Numbered from the stretch's first letter, positions 1 to 8,046 are shown. The stretch is 64,000 nucleotides of DNA from JBBQFI01 sp038321775 (GCA_038321775.1 JBBQFI010000003.1:245723-309722), one strand, 5' to 3'. Notes: generated from the sequence alone by a model not told the origin. Numbers and translations are program-made.

Positions 1-394
1 GCGTGGTCGTGACGGAAGCGTCGGTAGTCGGGAACGCAGTCGCCGCGCCGTTTGCGTTTACCGGCAGAGTTGCGGCCGGCGGTGGCGCTGATGCAACGAC
101 GCTCGCATCTTCCGTCGGAATCAGTTGCGGCGCGGACGACGCTGCGGCGGAGGTTGCTGCCGGCGTCGTGCTGGGTTCCGGGTTTTGCGGAAGCGGCGGC
201 GCCGATGTCGCATTCAATTTTTCGAGCGTGGCCTGCTGATCTTTCACCTGCTGTTGCAACGCTTTCACGACACCGGTGAGAGATTGCACCTGCTCGCGCA
301 ATTCTTTCATCTCGTTAGGCGAAACGCCTGGGGCCGGACTCTGCGCGCAAGCCAGCACCGCCGGCAAAAACAAAATTAACAAAAATATTTTCAT
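1..394 (-). CDS. Secreted coiled-coil protein, N-terminal part (runs off the window)
   Basis: The reverse strand reads from an ATG at 394 into the left edge without a stop, so only about the first 131 residues are present. It begins with a signal peptide (MKIFLLILFLPAVLACAQ) whose LACA end could be a lipobox. A short heptad-like helix follows (LREQVQSLTGVVKALQQQ), then a low-complexity Ala/Pro/Thr linker. A signal peptide, a short coiled coil and then a linker is the usual opening of outer-membrane porins of the phosphate-selective (OprO/P-like) type, but the barrel is not in view, so that is only a guess. The CTCGTTAGGC motif lies inside it at 311-320, encoding Pro-Asn-Glu on this strand. 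Existence of the gene is well supported; its function is not. Confidence 0.7.
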   Translation of the reverse strand, partial: MKIFLLILFLPAVLACAQSPAPGVSPNEMKELREQVQSLTGVVKALQQQVKDQQATLEKLNATSAPPLPQNPEPSTTPAATSAAASSAPQLIPTEDASVVASAPPPAATLPVNANGAATAFPTTDASVTTT

Positions 395-524
395 TCTTTT
401 CCTGATTTCGTCCGAAAAGTTCCGGACGATTTTTTCGTGTGCGATGCGTTCGCGCACGTTGGTTCAACGCCGAAGTGAACGCAGAGAAAAGGCGTCGCCG
501 CGCGAAGGCGCGGAAAACCAACGG

Positions 525-818
525 TCAGGAGATCGCAGGCGGCGCGTGCTCGAAGATCGCTGCGCTCAGAAAAAGCGCGGGAACGATGACGGCGTTTTGC
601 GTGAGGAGGGGAGAAAATTCAACGAACGGCTGGGCCACGGGCACGACGGCGGGCGCCGTTCCGAGCTCGTACTTACCGGAAGCGATAAGCGTGACCGCGC
701 ATTCATGATTAACCGAAGGCCCATGAATCTTTGCATGCAGCTGCGGCGTGACGCAGAGAAGATCGGCGAAAAGAAACGCGGCTAGAACCGTGAGAGCGGC
801 AACGACGCGCAATTTCAT
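525..818 (-). CDS. Small secreted or membrane-anchored protein of unknown function
   Basis: A 97-residue protein if started at ATG 818 (an upstream ATG at 836 would add six residues). Residues 1-30 are a hydrophobic signal or anchor (MKLRVVAALTVLAAFLFADL). The mature part carries a conserved-looking HGPSVNHECAVTLI segment, a second hydrophobic stretch and a C-terminal EHAPP. Histidines and one Cys in a short exported protein suggest metal handling, but I recognise no named family. It lies 130 bp upstream of the partial secreted coiled-coil gene and on the same strand, so the two may be co-transcribed. Confidence 0.6.
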   Translation of the reverse strand: MKLRVVAALTVLAAFLFADLLCVTPQLHAKIHGPSVNHECAVTLIASGKYELGTAPAVVPVAQPFVEFSPLLTQNAVIVPALFLSAAIFEHAPPAIS

Positions 819-935
819 CGCCGCACTGTGAAGCAATTACAGCGCGCTGGCAACCACGGGGTGAATTAGCCCGCGCAATTTCCCTGCCTCGACATTTTTT
901 TTAACGTCCCGCGCCAGGGCGATATCAGCGGTACC

Positions 936-1154
936 ATGGTTGTGCGTTACCGTCCCGCGCGCACGCCGAGCATCAACGAAGTGCAAACCAACACCGGCGA
1001 TCCCAACTGGAAACCCGCCGGCCTCTTCAGCGGCGGCAAAGCTAACCTCAACGGCTTCGCCCCCGGCACCACTGTCTGGCTCCGCATCCGCACCGCCGGG
1101 TTAAAAGGCGTCATGGGCACCTGGAGCGATCCGGCGAAGATCATGGTGGTGTAA
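936..1154 (+). pseudogene. Fibronectin type III domain fragment
   Basis: A 72-codon open frame that reads as the end of a fibronectin-III-like domain: NLNGFAPGTTVWLRIRTAG is the typical E/F strand region, and GTWSDPAKI matches the final strand of such domains in large exported or structural proteins. There is no signal peptide and the first half of the domain is missing, so it looks like the 3' remnant of a longer gene and not a functional protein. It sits just upstream of the first attC-like site at 1181 and could be the last part of a cassette or the chromosomal edge of the array. Confidence 0.5.
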
Positions 1155-1180
1155 GGCGAATGAGTTGAGGTGCATTGCCA

Positions 1181-1242
1181 ATCTAACTGAGTCCAACTAT
1201 AACAGGATTAGGTCGAACAATTCGGCCTAATCCTAGTTAGGT
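1181..1242 (+). other. attC-like site 1 (short, atypical)
   Basis: ATCTAAC (R''-like, 1181-1187) and GTTAGGT (R'-like, 1236-1242) bracket a hairpin whose arms are AGGATTAGGTCGAA and TTCGGCCTAATCCT with a three-base loop. At 62 bp it is shorter than the others and its centre is unrelated to theirs. The first cassette ORF starts six bases after it. The hairpin could also be a terminator-like structure, so the attC reading is less certain here. Confidence 0.5.
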
Positions 1243-1247
1243 CTTGC

Positions 1248-1631
1248 ATGCTTCCACACACCGAGAGTTTGCGACTTCGCTTGACGATAGCTGTCACGTC
1301 GCTGGCGCTGTGTGGATTCAGCGCGTGGCTGCTCTATGCGTCCTGGCCCCGCCATACACTTCTTCCTGGTGTCATCGCGGCGATACTGTGTTCCGTCGCC
1401 GTCTTCCTCTGGCGATTGCACACTTGGGCGAGGGCGGCCACGATGATCGCACTCGCTCTCGCAGTTCTGGGCCTGTTCATGCCGTTCAATCCATTCTTCC
1501 TCATGGATTCCGCGGCGGAGCGCGGAGTCGAGTTCGACCTTTTCCGCTGGGCGCTCTTCGCCGTTCCGGCCGCAGCGCTCACGGTTTGGTGCTATTGGAT
1601 CTTGCGGCAGTGCAAGAGGGAATTTCATTGA
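1248..1631 (+). CDS. Cassette-encoded small membrane protein
   Basis: A 127-residue protein with four predicted membrane segments (about residues 12-30, 38-55, 63-80 and 97-118), with a Trp/Arg-rich second loop (WRLHTWARA). It lies exactly between two attC-like sites, which supports it as a complete gene cassette. No family is recognised; four-helix small membrane proteins of unknown role are common cargo in environmental integrons. ATG 1248 is preferred because it directly follows the R' box and no in-frame Met lies upstream. Confidence 0.65.
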   Translation: MLPHTESLRLRLTIAVTSLALCGFSAWLLYASWPRHTLLPGVIAAILCSVAVFLWRLHTWARAATMIALALAVLGLFMPFNPFFLMDSAAERGVEFDLFRWALFAVPAAALTVWCYWILRQCKREFH

Positions 1632-1638
1632 AGCGAGG

Positions 1639-1760
1639 ACCTAACCAGGCGATGGAGCGAACGGCGGACCGCGGTACGCTCCACTTTTGAGATGACTTCC
1701 ACACCCACACTCCGCTCGGCGCGCGCTCTCGTCCGCCGTCGCTCCTTGTTTTCGTTAGGC
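1639..1760 (+). other. attC site 2
   Basis: ACCTAAC (R'', 1639-1645) and GTTAGGC (R', 1754-1760) define a 122-bp site. The inner left arm GGAGCGAACGGCGGAC pairs with GTCCGCCGTCGCTCC, leaving a single unpaired A in the left arm, the hallmark extrahelical base of the attC bottom-strand hairpin. Recombination would be expected between G1754 and T1755. This is the best-preserved site of the array. Confidence 0.85.
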
Positions 1761-1901
1761 TCTTCCTACCATGCCGTCCACTAGCGACAATGAAGGATTG
1801 GCCGCCTTTGCCCGAAAGGCAGCGGCAGATCAAACCCAAGTTACTGCGAGGAACGAACTCGCAAAGTTCACCGCTGAAACTTTCACGCAAGTCGGCGAAG
1901 A

Positions 1902-2489
1902 ATGTACGCCGTGGGTCACATATTTGGTGGTGATCGCGTCAGCGGCGTATCACCTTTCGGACACGGCAGCGATGAAATCGTTGCGGTTTCGTTGCTCTTT
2001 CGCATCGGTGGACAACTTACATCGGCTTCCGCCGATCTATTCAAAGACGGGAGGCACTACGCCGCTGCTGCTTTGCTGCGCCAAATGGTCGAGATCGAGT
2101 ATCTCGCGTGGGCTTTCGATAGTCGCGACGCGGACGCCGAACGTTGGCTCCGAAGCACTGCCGACGAACGCCGCGACTTCTTCACGCCGGCGAAGCTACG
2201 GCAAGCAGCAAACGGCAAGTTCCGAGGCAAGGATTACGGATACCACTGTGAACTCGGAGGACATCCTGTGCCGGGTTCGTCCATTCTATTCCGAGACGAT
2301 GCGGTGACGTGTCAGCTTCTGCTCTCTGACCTGTTGGGGCACACAGGCAGAATTTGGGATCATTTGCTCGACTGGTCCGGCGGGAACGAATGGGCGATTC
2401 CGATTCATCGCCGACGAGAAGATATGTACAAGCGATACGATGCTTGGAAAAAGGCTGATAAACTTACCGCCTTGCCACCACCTCAATAA
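1902..2489 (+). CDS. Cassette-encoded hypothetical protein, probably frameshifted near 1900
   Basis: A 195-residue frame with plausible composition and an alpha-helical core (LLFRIGGQLTSASADLF, ALLRQMVEIEYLAWAF) reminiscent of DUF5677-like helical proteins, though I cannot name the family firmly. An ATG at 1771, 10 bases after the R' box where a cassette gene should start, opens a different frame that reads sensibly for about 44 codons (ELAKFTAETFTQVGEE). The coding signal then passes to this frame. The simplest reading is one gene from 1771 to 2489 broken by a one-base change just before 1902. If so, the translated part may be non-functional or the break may be a sequencing error. Confidence 0.6.
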   Translation: MYAVGHIFGGDRVSGVSPFGHGSDEIVAVSLLFRIGGQLTSASADLFKDGRHYAAAALLRQMVEIEYLAWAFDSRDADAERWLRSTADERRDFFTPAKLRQAANGKFRGKDYGYHCELGGHPVPGSSILFRDDAVTCQLLLSDLLGHTGRIWDHLLDWSGGNEWAIPIHRRREDMYKRYDAWKKADKLTALPPPQ

Positions 2490-2515
2490 AAGGAGGACAA
2501 TAATCCACCGGCGGC

Positions 2516-2640
2516 GCCTAACCAGGCGATGAAGCGAACGGCGGACCGCTGTACGCTCCACTTTTTGAGATGACTTCCACACTTTCACTCCGAGCGACGC
2601 CCGCTCTCGGTGGCCGTCGCTCACTTCTGTCTCGTTAGAT
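2516..2640 (+). other. attC site 3
   Basis: GCCTAAC (R'', 2516-2522) and GTTAGAT (R', 2634-2640) enclose 125 bp. The left arm GAAGCGAACGGCGGAC and right arm GGCCGTCGCTC repeat the pattern of site 2. The central part shares long stretches with site 2 (CGCTCCACTTTT, GAGATGACTTCCACAC), so the two sites are recent relatives. Confidence 0.8.
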
Positions 2641-2653
2641 ATAGCCGCTTTTC

Positions 2654-2926
2654 GTGAATCGTCCCTATCGCAATTTCGCTATCACGATTCTTCTGATCGG
2701 CATCTTGTTGGCACTCTTCGGCGGCGCAGTCCTGCACACATTTGCTCTCACGTCATGGGATCGCATTTTCCCACCGGGCAGTCCGCGGCTAACGAATCCC
2801 GAGTTGATCGCCGTCCGAGATTTGATCGTTCGCGAGCTTTCAAGATTGCCACTCATACTCGGTATTGTTTTGGCTCTTTTCGGTGCGTTCAACTGGTGGC
2901 GAGCACGCAAGCGTTCCTCCACATGA
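2654..2926 (+). CDS. Cassette-encoded two-helix membrane protein
   Basis: A 90-residue protein starting with GTG 2654, 13 bases after the R' box. Two hydrophobic segments (about residues 9-31 and 63-80) flank a polar loop with a PPGSPRLTNPELIAVRDL stretch, and the C-terminus is basic (WWRARKR). No family is recognised. Its place between attC-type sequences supports it as cassette cargo, although the site downstream has lost its left half. Confidence 0.55.
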   Translation: MNRPYRNFAITILLIGILLALFGGAVLHTFALTSWDRIFPPGSPRLTNPELIAVRDLIVRELSRLPLILGIVLALFGAFNWWRARKRSST

Positions 2927-3008
2927 CATCACACTGTTTTCCACCCGACCCGTTTGTGCTCACGCGCTGCGTGACTAGAATGTTTCTCGTGTTATCATCG
3001 CGCGCGCT

Positions 3009-3041
3009 CGGTCGCCGTCGCTCACTTGTTTCTCGTTAGAT
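3009..3041 (+). other. Right half of a decayed attC site
   Basis: CGGTCGCCGTCGCTCAC followed by TCTCGTTAGAT matches the right arm and R' box of sites 2 and 3. The expected R'' and left arm are not found in the 80 bases after the preceding stop codon at 2926. The two flanking ORFs would therefore move as one unit or not at all. Confidence 0.6.
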
Positions 3042-3384
3042 GGTAGCGTCACCATTGGTTCAGCTGCTTATTGGCGTTGCCGCCGCAAGCCTCATCGCCA
3101 TACTGCTTATGCTCACGCTCGTTATTGCTTCTGAGGCGAAGATTCGCGCGCCGCATTTCGGGCAGCTCTTCTGCGGCTGTCTCTTCCTGTTCATCGGTCT
3201 GCGCGGTCTGTGGTGGGCTCGTTCTGCCATTCCGCATCACACTTTATGGCTGCCGCGTTATCCGAATTGGCAGTTCGTTGCTTGGATGGACCCTTGGCAG
3301 GCAGCGGTTGCTTTCACTCTGCTTTCTATGGTTGGAATTGTTGTTCTCACGGGCGGCATTCGACGGAGCCTAAGATCGCGCTAA
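3040..3384 (+). CDS. Cassette-encoded membrane protein
   Basis: A 114-residue protein with three predicted membrane helices (about residues 6-30, 41-58 and 85-105) and aromatic-rich loops (LPRYPNWQFVAWMDPW). ATG 3040 overlaps the last base of the R' box, so the start codon is essentially supplied at the cassette junction. The family is not recognised. A small membrane protein here matches the bias of the neighbouring cassettes. Confidence 0.6.
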   Translation: MVASPLVQLLIGVAAASLIAILLMLTLVIASEAKIRAPHFGQLFCGCLFLFIGLRGLWWARSAIPHHTLWLPRYPNWQFVAWMDPWQAAVAFTLLSMVGIVVLTGGIRRSLRSR

Positions 3385-3405
3385 TCGTAACATGCCCCGT
3401 CAACC

Positions 3406-3513
3406 ATCTAACCGGGCGATGCAGCGAACCGCGGATCGTCCTTATGCCTAGCTTGAGAGCATGCGAAAGTCATTTCTAACTCGCGCGGTTGCTGATCTTG
3501 TGTCTCGTTAGGG
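3406..3513 (+). other. attC site 4
   Basis: ATCTAAC (R'', 3406-3412) and CGTTAGGG (R' region, 3506-3513) enclose about 108 bp. The left arm GCAGCGAACCGCGGA is diverged from those of sites 2 and 3, and the right arm (CGCGGTTGCTG) has changed in parallel, so base pairing is preserved although the sequence differs. Compensatory change of this kind supports selection on the hairpin. Confidence 0.65.
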
Positions 3514-3515
3514 CT

Positions 3516-3968
3516 ATGAAGCGCATTGTGAGCTTCTTACTAATCGCAGGTGCCGCAAGTCTCGCAGTCGCCGCCGCGCACAGCGAGTTCGAGAGACTCT
3601 CCGCGCTAGCGGCCAAGAAATACACTCGACCTACGCCCGGAGGCTCCGAATATGCGACTGGGTTTTCTGATTGGAGCACCGAACCCATGCTCCACGCGAT
3701 GAATGTATGTGCCGCGAACCCGCCTTCGAATCTGTATTGCGACGTTATCACCGTTATTGCCGCAGATGGACATATCCGAAGAGTTCTCTTTGCGCCGAGC
3801 AATGCATACACGGCTTGCGTGCGGAAAAATCTGCGACTCGGCGCTGTCGCGCCGAAGCCGCCGGCGGCCGAAGATTGGCCGGTTCAAATTCGTCTGTACG
3901 ACGGGCCGAGACCGAAGTACAAGGGAGAAGCATTCATTATGCTCTCGCAGCATGGCCACGTGCCCTAA
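3516..3968 (+). CDS. Cassette-encoded secreted protein
   Basis: Starting at ATG 3516, two bases after the R' box, the 150-residue product has a clear signal peptide (MKRIVSFLLIAGAASLAVAAAHS) and a mature domain with three cysteines (VCAANPPSNLYCDV and TACVRKNL) and a C-terminal region rich in charged residues. The segment VITVIAADGHIRRVLFAPSN, with the later NLRLGAVAPKPP, resembles the end of TonB-like or AgmX-like periplasmic modules, but this is weak. The TAA stop lies within the next site's R'' (CCTAAC), a tight cassette arrangement. Confidence 0.65.
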   Translation: MKRIVSFLLIAGAASLAVAAAHSEFERLSALAAKKYTRPTPGGSEYATGFSDWSTEPMLHAMNVCAANPPSNLYCDVITVIAADGHIRRVLFAPSNAYTACVRKNLRLGAVAPKPPAAEDWPVQIRLYDGPRPKYKGEAFIMLSQHGHVP

Positions 3969-4157
3969 CCATGCGATCGAGCGAACGGCGGACCGCCGCA
4001 TGAGAAGGCTGAAGGAAGAACTAAGAATTATGAAACAAGCGACGCGCGTTGATTTCTTCGCTTCCCAGCTCCGTCACCGCTACCCTGCGCGGCTTTGCCG
4101 TCTACCCGGCAGCTTCCCCATCTGCCGTGTTCTCGTCTGCCGTCGCGCGAGATAGAC
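3963..4157 (+). other. Degenerate terminal attC site
   Basis: CCTAAC with the left arm GAGCGAACGGCGGAC (to about 3993) is intact. The right arm survives as GTCTGCCGTCGCGCG near 4135-4149, and R' has decayed to GATAGAC (4151-4157). The centre is longer than in the other sites. It marks the end of the array; mdh begins 65 bp later. Confidence 0.55.
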
Positions 4158-4221
4158 GCTCTCGATCGATTCTCCGAAAATTCCCAGTTCCATCTCGCGC
4201 TATCTGTGACTAATTGATTGC

Positions 4222-5208
4222 ATGAATTCTCCAATCAAAGTCGCTGTCACCGGCGCGGCCGGGCAGATCGGCTATTCGCTTTTGTTTCGCATTGCCTCGG
4301 GGTCGATGTTCGGGCCGGATCAACCGGTCGCACTCAATCTCATCGAGATCCCCAACGCGCTCGGCGCGCTCGACGGCGTCGTGATGGAATTGGACGATTG
4401 CGCGTTTCCGCTTTTGAAATCGATCACGCCGACCGCAGATCTGGCGGAAGGGTTTCGCGATGTGAACTGGGCGCTGCTCGTCGGCAGCGTGCCGCGGAAA
4501 GCGGGCATGGAACGCAAGGAATTGCTCGGCATTAACGGCAAGATTTTCATCGGGCAAGGCCAGGCCATTGCGAAAAACGCCGCGGCTGATGTGCGCGTGC
4601 TGGTGGTCGGCAATCCGTGTAACACGAATTGCCTCATTGCCATGAACAATGCGAAATCGATCCCGCGCGATCGCTGGTTTGCCATGACGCGGCTCGACGA
4701 AAATCGCGCTAAAGCGCAACTCGCGCGCAAAGCCGGCGTGGAAGTAACCGCAGTGACGAACATGGCGATCTGGGGAAATCATTCCGCCACGCAATATCCG
4801 GATTTTTACAACGCGAAGATCGATGGCAAATCCGCCGCGGATGTGATCGGTGACGAAAAATGGTTGAAGGATACTTTTATCCCGACGGTGCAACAACGCG
4901 GCGCCGCAGTGATCAAAGCGCGCGGCTCTTCTTCTGCCGCGTCCGCTGCCAATGCAGTAGTCGACACCGTGCGTAGCCTAACAAATGATACGAAGGCCGA
5001 TGACTGGCACAGCGTCGCGGTTTGTTCCGACGGCAGCTATGACGCGGATAAGGATTTGATCTGCTCGTTCCCGATTCGAACGAAGGGCGGCAAGTGGGAG
5101 ATCGTGCAAAACGTGCCGATCAACGAGTTCAGTCGCTCGAAGATTGACGCCTCGGTCGCCGAACTTAAGGAAGAGAAGTCGCTTGTTGGCGATTTGATCG
5201 GGAGCTAG
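4222..5208 (+). CDS. mdh: Malate dehydrogenase
   Basis: NAD-dependent oxidation of malate to oxaloacetate in the TCA cycle, cytosolic. The 328-residue length matches the bacterial LDH-like MDH type. Visible motifs are the nucleotide-binding GAAGQIGYSLL (residues 9-19), the substrate-loop VPRKAGMERKELL, GNPCNTNC around the NAD-binding strand, and the catalytic WGNHS with its His. Start ATG 4222 gives the normal N-terminus. It is a single-gene unit just downstream of the cassette array. Its 3' end overlaps the convergent glycan membrane-protein gene by four bases, so no separate terminator fits between them. Confidence 0.95.
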   Translation: MNSPIKVAVTGAAGQIGYSLLFRIASGSMFGPDQPVALNLIEIPNALGALDGVVMELDDCAFPLLKSITPTADLAEGFRDVNWALLVGSVPRKAGMERKELLGINGKIFIGQGQAIAKNAAADVRVLVVGNPCNTNCLIAMNNAKSIPRDRWFAMTRLDENRAKAQLARKAGVEVTAVTNMAIWGNHSATQYPDFYNAKIDGKSAADVIGDEKWLKDTFIPTVQQRGAAVIKARGSSSAASAANAVVDTVRSLTNDTKADDWHSVAVCSDGSYDADKDLICSFPIRTKGGKWEIVQNVPINEFSRSKIDASVAELKEEKSLVGDLIGS

Positions 5209-6737
5209 CGCGGATGTTTTCGGTGAAAGATTTTCATCGATCGCGGCAGGCAGGAAATTTCGAACGGCGCAAAGTTTCCCATTAGATATTGCCAGACTAA
5301 TTCGTTAGTCGCGGAAAAACGAACATCATCGCGGCTACCCGGAATGATGTCGGAGATGATTGCCCAGTTGACGTTTTTCGCTTCGAGTTCGCCGATCATT
5401 TGTCGTTGGCGTTGCTCCGTTGTCGGGAAATAAAAAGCGAGATCCCAGACGGGAGATTTTCGGTTGATGATGGGATAAAGACCGGGCTGGAAAGGTGCGA
5501 TCAAAACTCCGTCGTGCGGCGCGAGATTTTTTACGGCGAATTGGCGAACACAATCGATCAAGCGCTGGGTATTCTGGGGAACAAATATCTTGTCGTCGGA
5601 AGAGTACGGTTTCCAGGGTTCCGGTGAATTCCAGCGTTGATAAACCGGCTGTGTGCTGAGGAAGAGCAAACCGACACCGATCCAGATAGCAATGATTACC
5701 CAGGAGTATCGTTTGCGTTCTCCGAAAAACGCGGGAACCGCCACGGAGGCAAGAGCGAAAGGATGGATCGACTGAACGAGATGACTCATATCAGGACGCG
5801 AGAAAGCGTGATGCAGATAGAACAAACCGAGCGGTGCGCATGCAACGAATAGCGCGTGTTCCTTCAAAATCTGCGGACGCAGGAAAAGACAGACGACAAT
5901 CGTGCCGATGTAAAAAATCGGTAGCGCGAGGAAAAGAATGCCGAGAACGAATTGCTCTGCCGAGGCCGAGTTACTCGTGATGTGCCACGGCCACGGGACC
6001 GATAGGCTCAGATTGCTCCCGCGCTGCACGATCGATTCGATCGATACGAGGTAGCTCTGCGCAAAACCGCGGACACACAAAAGCATGAGGATGATCGGAA
6101 TCATGCCCAGTGCCAGCCCTGCGGCCAAACTGCCGATGCGGAAAAATTGGAAACGCTGCCGCACTTTTACGAAAAGCAACAGCAGGATAAAACCCTGGGC
6201 GAGGAGATTGTAGAGAGCGTGATTTCTCCCGAAAAATACGCACAGGCCTGTGAAGAGACCGCCGGCAAAGATTCGGGCTGATGATGGTTCTTCGATTATT
6301 CGAGTCGCAAACCAAATTCCGCAGAGCAGGAGCGAATGATCGAAAAGTTTGTGGGAAGGGAACATCCAAGTCGTTAGCATCGCGCCGATCGCCACGAGCA
6401 TGGTCCAGCTTCGCGCGATGCGGGTCGCTGCCAGCAATCCAGCCCAAAGCCCGATGATTTGGAAAATAGTTTCGGAGAAGCGCAGCGCCAGAAGGCCCTT
6501 ACCAAATAAAAAGGTGCCGGCTGCACTCCAATAGTAACGGCCAGGATCGTACGATTGGAAATCTCGGAGCGGCACCTCGCCGTGCGCCGTTTGCTGCGCG
6601 CCGTACCAGAGAAAACCTTCGTCAGCGAGATTGATTCCCGACCTCGCTTGTAGCAGAAACGACGACCCTCCCAATGCGATTGCAAGCAGCAGGATTATCC
6701 ATGGATTGCGAACAGAGCGGACGACGATCGTGCTCAT
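5205..6737 (-). CDS. Polytopic membrane protein, GT39/ArnT-like glycosyltransferase family
   Basis: A 510-residue protein with about ten hydrophobic segments in the first 370 residues and a soluble C-terminal domain of about 130 residues. The first loop has NLADEGFLWYGAQ and later FQSYDPGRYYW; an acidic D/E motif in the first periplasmic loop is what GT-C enzymes of the ArnT/PMT type use to bind lipid-linked sugar. I infer transfer of a sugar from a polyprenyl-phosphate carrier to a surface glycan or lipid A. It is the last gene of a reverse-strand run beginning at 10403, separated by 100 bp from the aminotransferase gene. Confidence 0.65.
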   Translation of the reverse strand: MSTIVVRSVRNPWIILLLAIALGGSSFLLQARSGINLADEGFLWYGAQQTAHGEVPLRDFQSYDPGRYYWSAAGTFLFGKGLLALRFSETIFQIIGLWAGLLAATRIARSWTMLVAIGAMLTTWMFPSHKLFDHSLLLCGIWFATRIIEEPSSARIFAGGLFTGLCVFFGRNHALYNLLAQGFILLLLFVKVRQRFQFFRIGSLAAGLALGMIPIILMLLCVRGFAQSYLVSIESIVQRGSNLSLSVPWPWHITSNSASAEQFVLGILFLALPIFYIGTIVVCLFLRPQILKEHALFVACAPLGLFYLHHAFSRPDMSHLVQSIHPFALASVAVPAFFGERKRYSWVIIAIWIGVGLLFLSTQPVYQRWNSPEPWKPYSSDDKIFVPQNTQRLIDCVRQFAVKNLAPHDGVLIAPFQPGLYPIINRKSPVWDLAFYFPTTEQRQRQMIGELEAKNVNWAIISDIIPGSRDDVRFSATNELVWQYLMGNFAPFEISCLPRSMKIFHRKHPR

Positions 6738-6837
6738 GACCGGCCATTGCCATAACCACGCTCAGTGTGCATGTAATTTTTCCCTAACGCAGAAGAAAGA
6801 ATCCCAAGAAAAGAGATGGCGGCAAGTAAGATGAAGT

Positions 6838-8046
6838 TTAAACGTGAGCGACGACGGACTTGACGTTGAAGTCTTTCTCCCACTTAAAATCCTGGAGACC
6901 GGCCACAACTCGTGCCTGATCCTCTTCGGTGAGGTCGTTAAAGAAAGGCAGTCGGAGTAAGCGGTCGCTTAGGTCCTCTGTGACCGGACAATCGCCCCCT
7001 TTCCCACCGAATTGCCGTCCCATACTCGAAAGGTGAAGAGGCACGTAATGAAAGACGCTATGGATATCGCGAGCGTTTAGATGAGCCATCAATGCCTGTC
7101 GCGTTTCAAGCGAAGGTAACATCATGAAATACATGTGGTACGGTTGCTCACAGTGCGACGGGATAAAGGGAAGTTGGACTCCGTGAGCAGGCGCCCAGTC
7201 TTGCAAATGCGCATCGTAGTATTCCCAGATGCGTTTTCGCTTTGATTGAATCGCGTCACGGCTTGTTAGTTGAGCGTAAAGGAAAGCCGCAAGAATGTCT
7301 GAAGGCAGGTAACTGGAGCCGACGTCGACCCAGGTATACTTATCGACCAGGCCGCGGAAGAAACGACTGCGATTTGTTCCTTTCTCCCGAATAATCTCCG
7401 CGCGCTCGATAAACTTGGGATCGTTAATGAGCAAAGCCCCGCCTTCGCCACAAATGAAATTCTTTGTCTCGTGAAAACTCTGCGATGCCATGCAGCCTAT
7501 CGTGCCAAGGGATTTGTCCTTATACCTGCCGAATAATCCATGAGCATTATCTTCAATCACAGGGATTCCATGCTGCCCTGCTACTTGCATGACCGCGTCC
7601 ATTTCACATCCGACGCCGGCATAGTGAACAACAATTATTGCGCGAGTGCGCGGCGTGATGAGATTTTCCAGCTTGGTTTCATCCAGATTAAGGGTATCCG
7701 GCCTTATATCTATGAAGACGGGCTGGGCGCCGCGCAGGACAAAGGCATTGACTGTAGAAACGAAAGTGAAGGAAGGTACAATCACTTCGTCGCCAGGCTT
7801 GATATCGAGCAGGAGGGCTGCCATCTCGAGCGCGTGTGTGCAGGAGGTGGTTAGTAACGCTTTAGGAACGCCTAACTCTTTCTCGAGAAAGGCATGACAT
7901 TTTTGAGTAAACACGCCATCTCCTGAAAGGCGCCAGTTACCGATAGCTTCCTGGATAAGCTCAAACTCCTTTCCGGAAAAGAAGGGCCGATTGAATGGAA
8001 TGATCGAAGAATCGTGGTCCTTTACGACGATATCGGAGTTTGACAC
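6838..8046 (-). CDS. wecE: dTDP-4-amino-4,6-dideoxygalactose transaminase type (DegT/DnrJ/EryC1)
   Basis: A 402-residue PLP-dependent sugar aminotransferase that makes a 4-amino-4,6-dideoxyhexose for surface glycans. The N-terminus IPFNRPFFSGKE and TSCTHALEMAALLL, the cofactor region VIEDNAHGLFG, and the internal-aldimine lysine in SFHETKNF with the following CGEGGALL are all in place and typical of WecE/RffA. It is preceded by 14 bp by a small flippase-like gene, which suggests one unit coupling synthesis and export. The exact sugar cannot be fixed from sequence alone; other DegT enzymes act on related keto-sugars. Confidence 0.85.
   Translation of the reverse strand: MSNSDIVVKDHDSSIIPFNRPFFSGKEFELIQEAIGNWRLSGDGVFTQKCHAFLEKELGVPKALLTTSCTHALEMAALLLDIKPGDEVIVPSFTFVSTVNAFVLRGAQPVFIDIRPDTLNLDETKLENLITPRTRAIIVVHYAGVGCEMDAVMQVAGQHGIPVIEDNAHGLFGRYKDKSLGTIGCMASQSFHETKNFICGEGGALLINDPKFIERAEIIREKGTNRSRFFRGLVDKYTWVDVGSSYLPSDILAAFLYAQLTSRDAIQSKRKRIWEYYDAHLQDWAPAHGVQLPFIPSHCEQPYHMYFMMLPSLETRQALMAHLNARDIHSVFHYVPLHLSSMGRQFGGKGGDCPVTEDLSDRLLRLPFFNDLTEEDQARVVAGLQDFKWEKDFNVKSVVAHV

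Larger units (their letters stand above)
1155..4157 (+). mobile_element. Integron gene-cassette array without integrase (CALIN)
   Basis: Five small ORFs in one orientation, none related to another, each followed by a site with the attC layout: R'' (RYYYAAC), an arm near AGCGAACGGCGGAC, a variable centre, the complementary arm GTCGCCGTCGCT or GTCCGCCGTCGCT, and R' (GTTAGRY). The arms pair except for one extra A in the left arm, which is the extrahelical base expected of attC. The first codon of each ORF follows the preceding R' box by a few to about 13 bases (1248, 2654, 3040, 3516), as in integron cassettes. No tyrosine recombinase of the IntI type is encoded between the window start and mdh, so within view this is a cluster of attC sites lacking integron-integrase. 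Confidence 0.8.

Noticed and set aside
276..785. Plus-strand open frame of 169 codons
   Set aside because: It covers both small exported genes on the minus strand and gives a very basic, low-complexity protein.
4210..4896. Long minus-strand open frame inside mdh (228 codons)
   Set aside because: It lies wholly under a well-recognised malate dehydrogenase; the product has no family features and is rich in Arg/His as expected of antisense frames in GC-rich genes.
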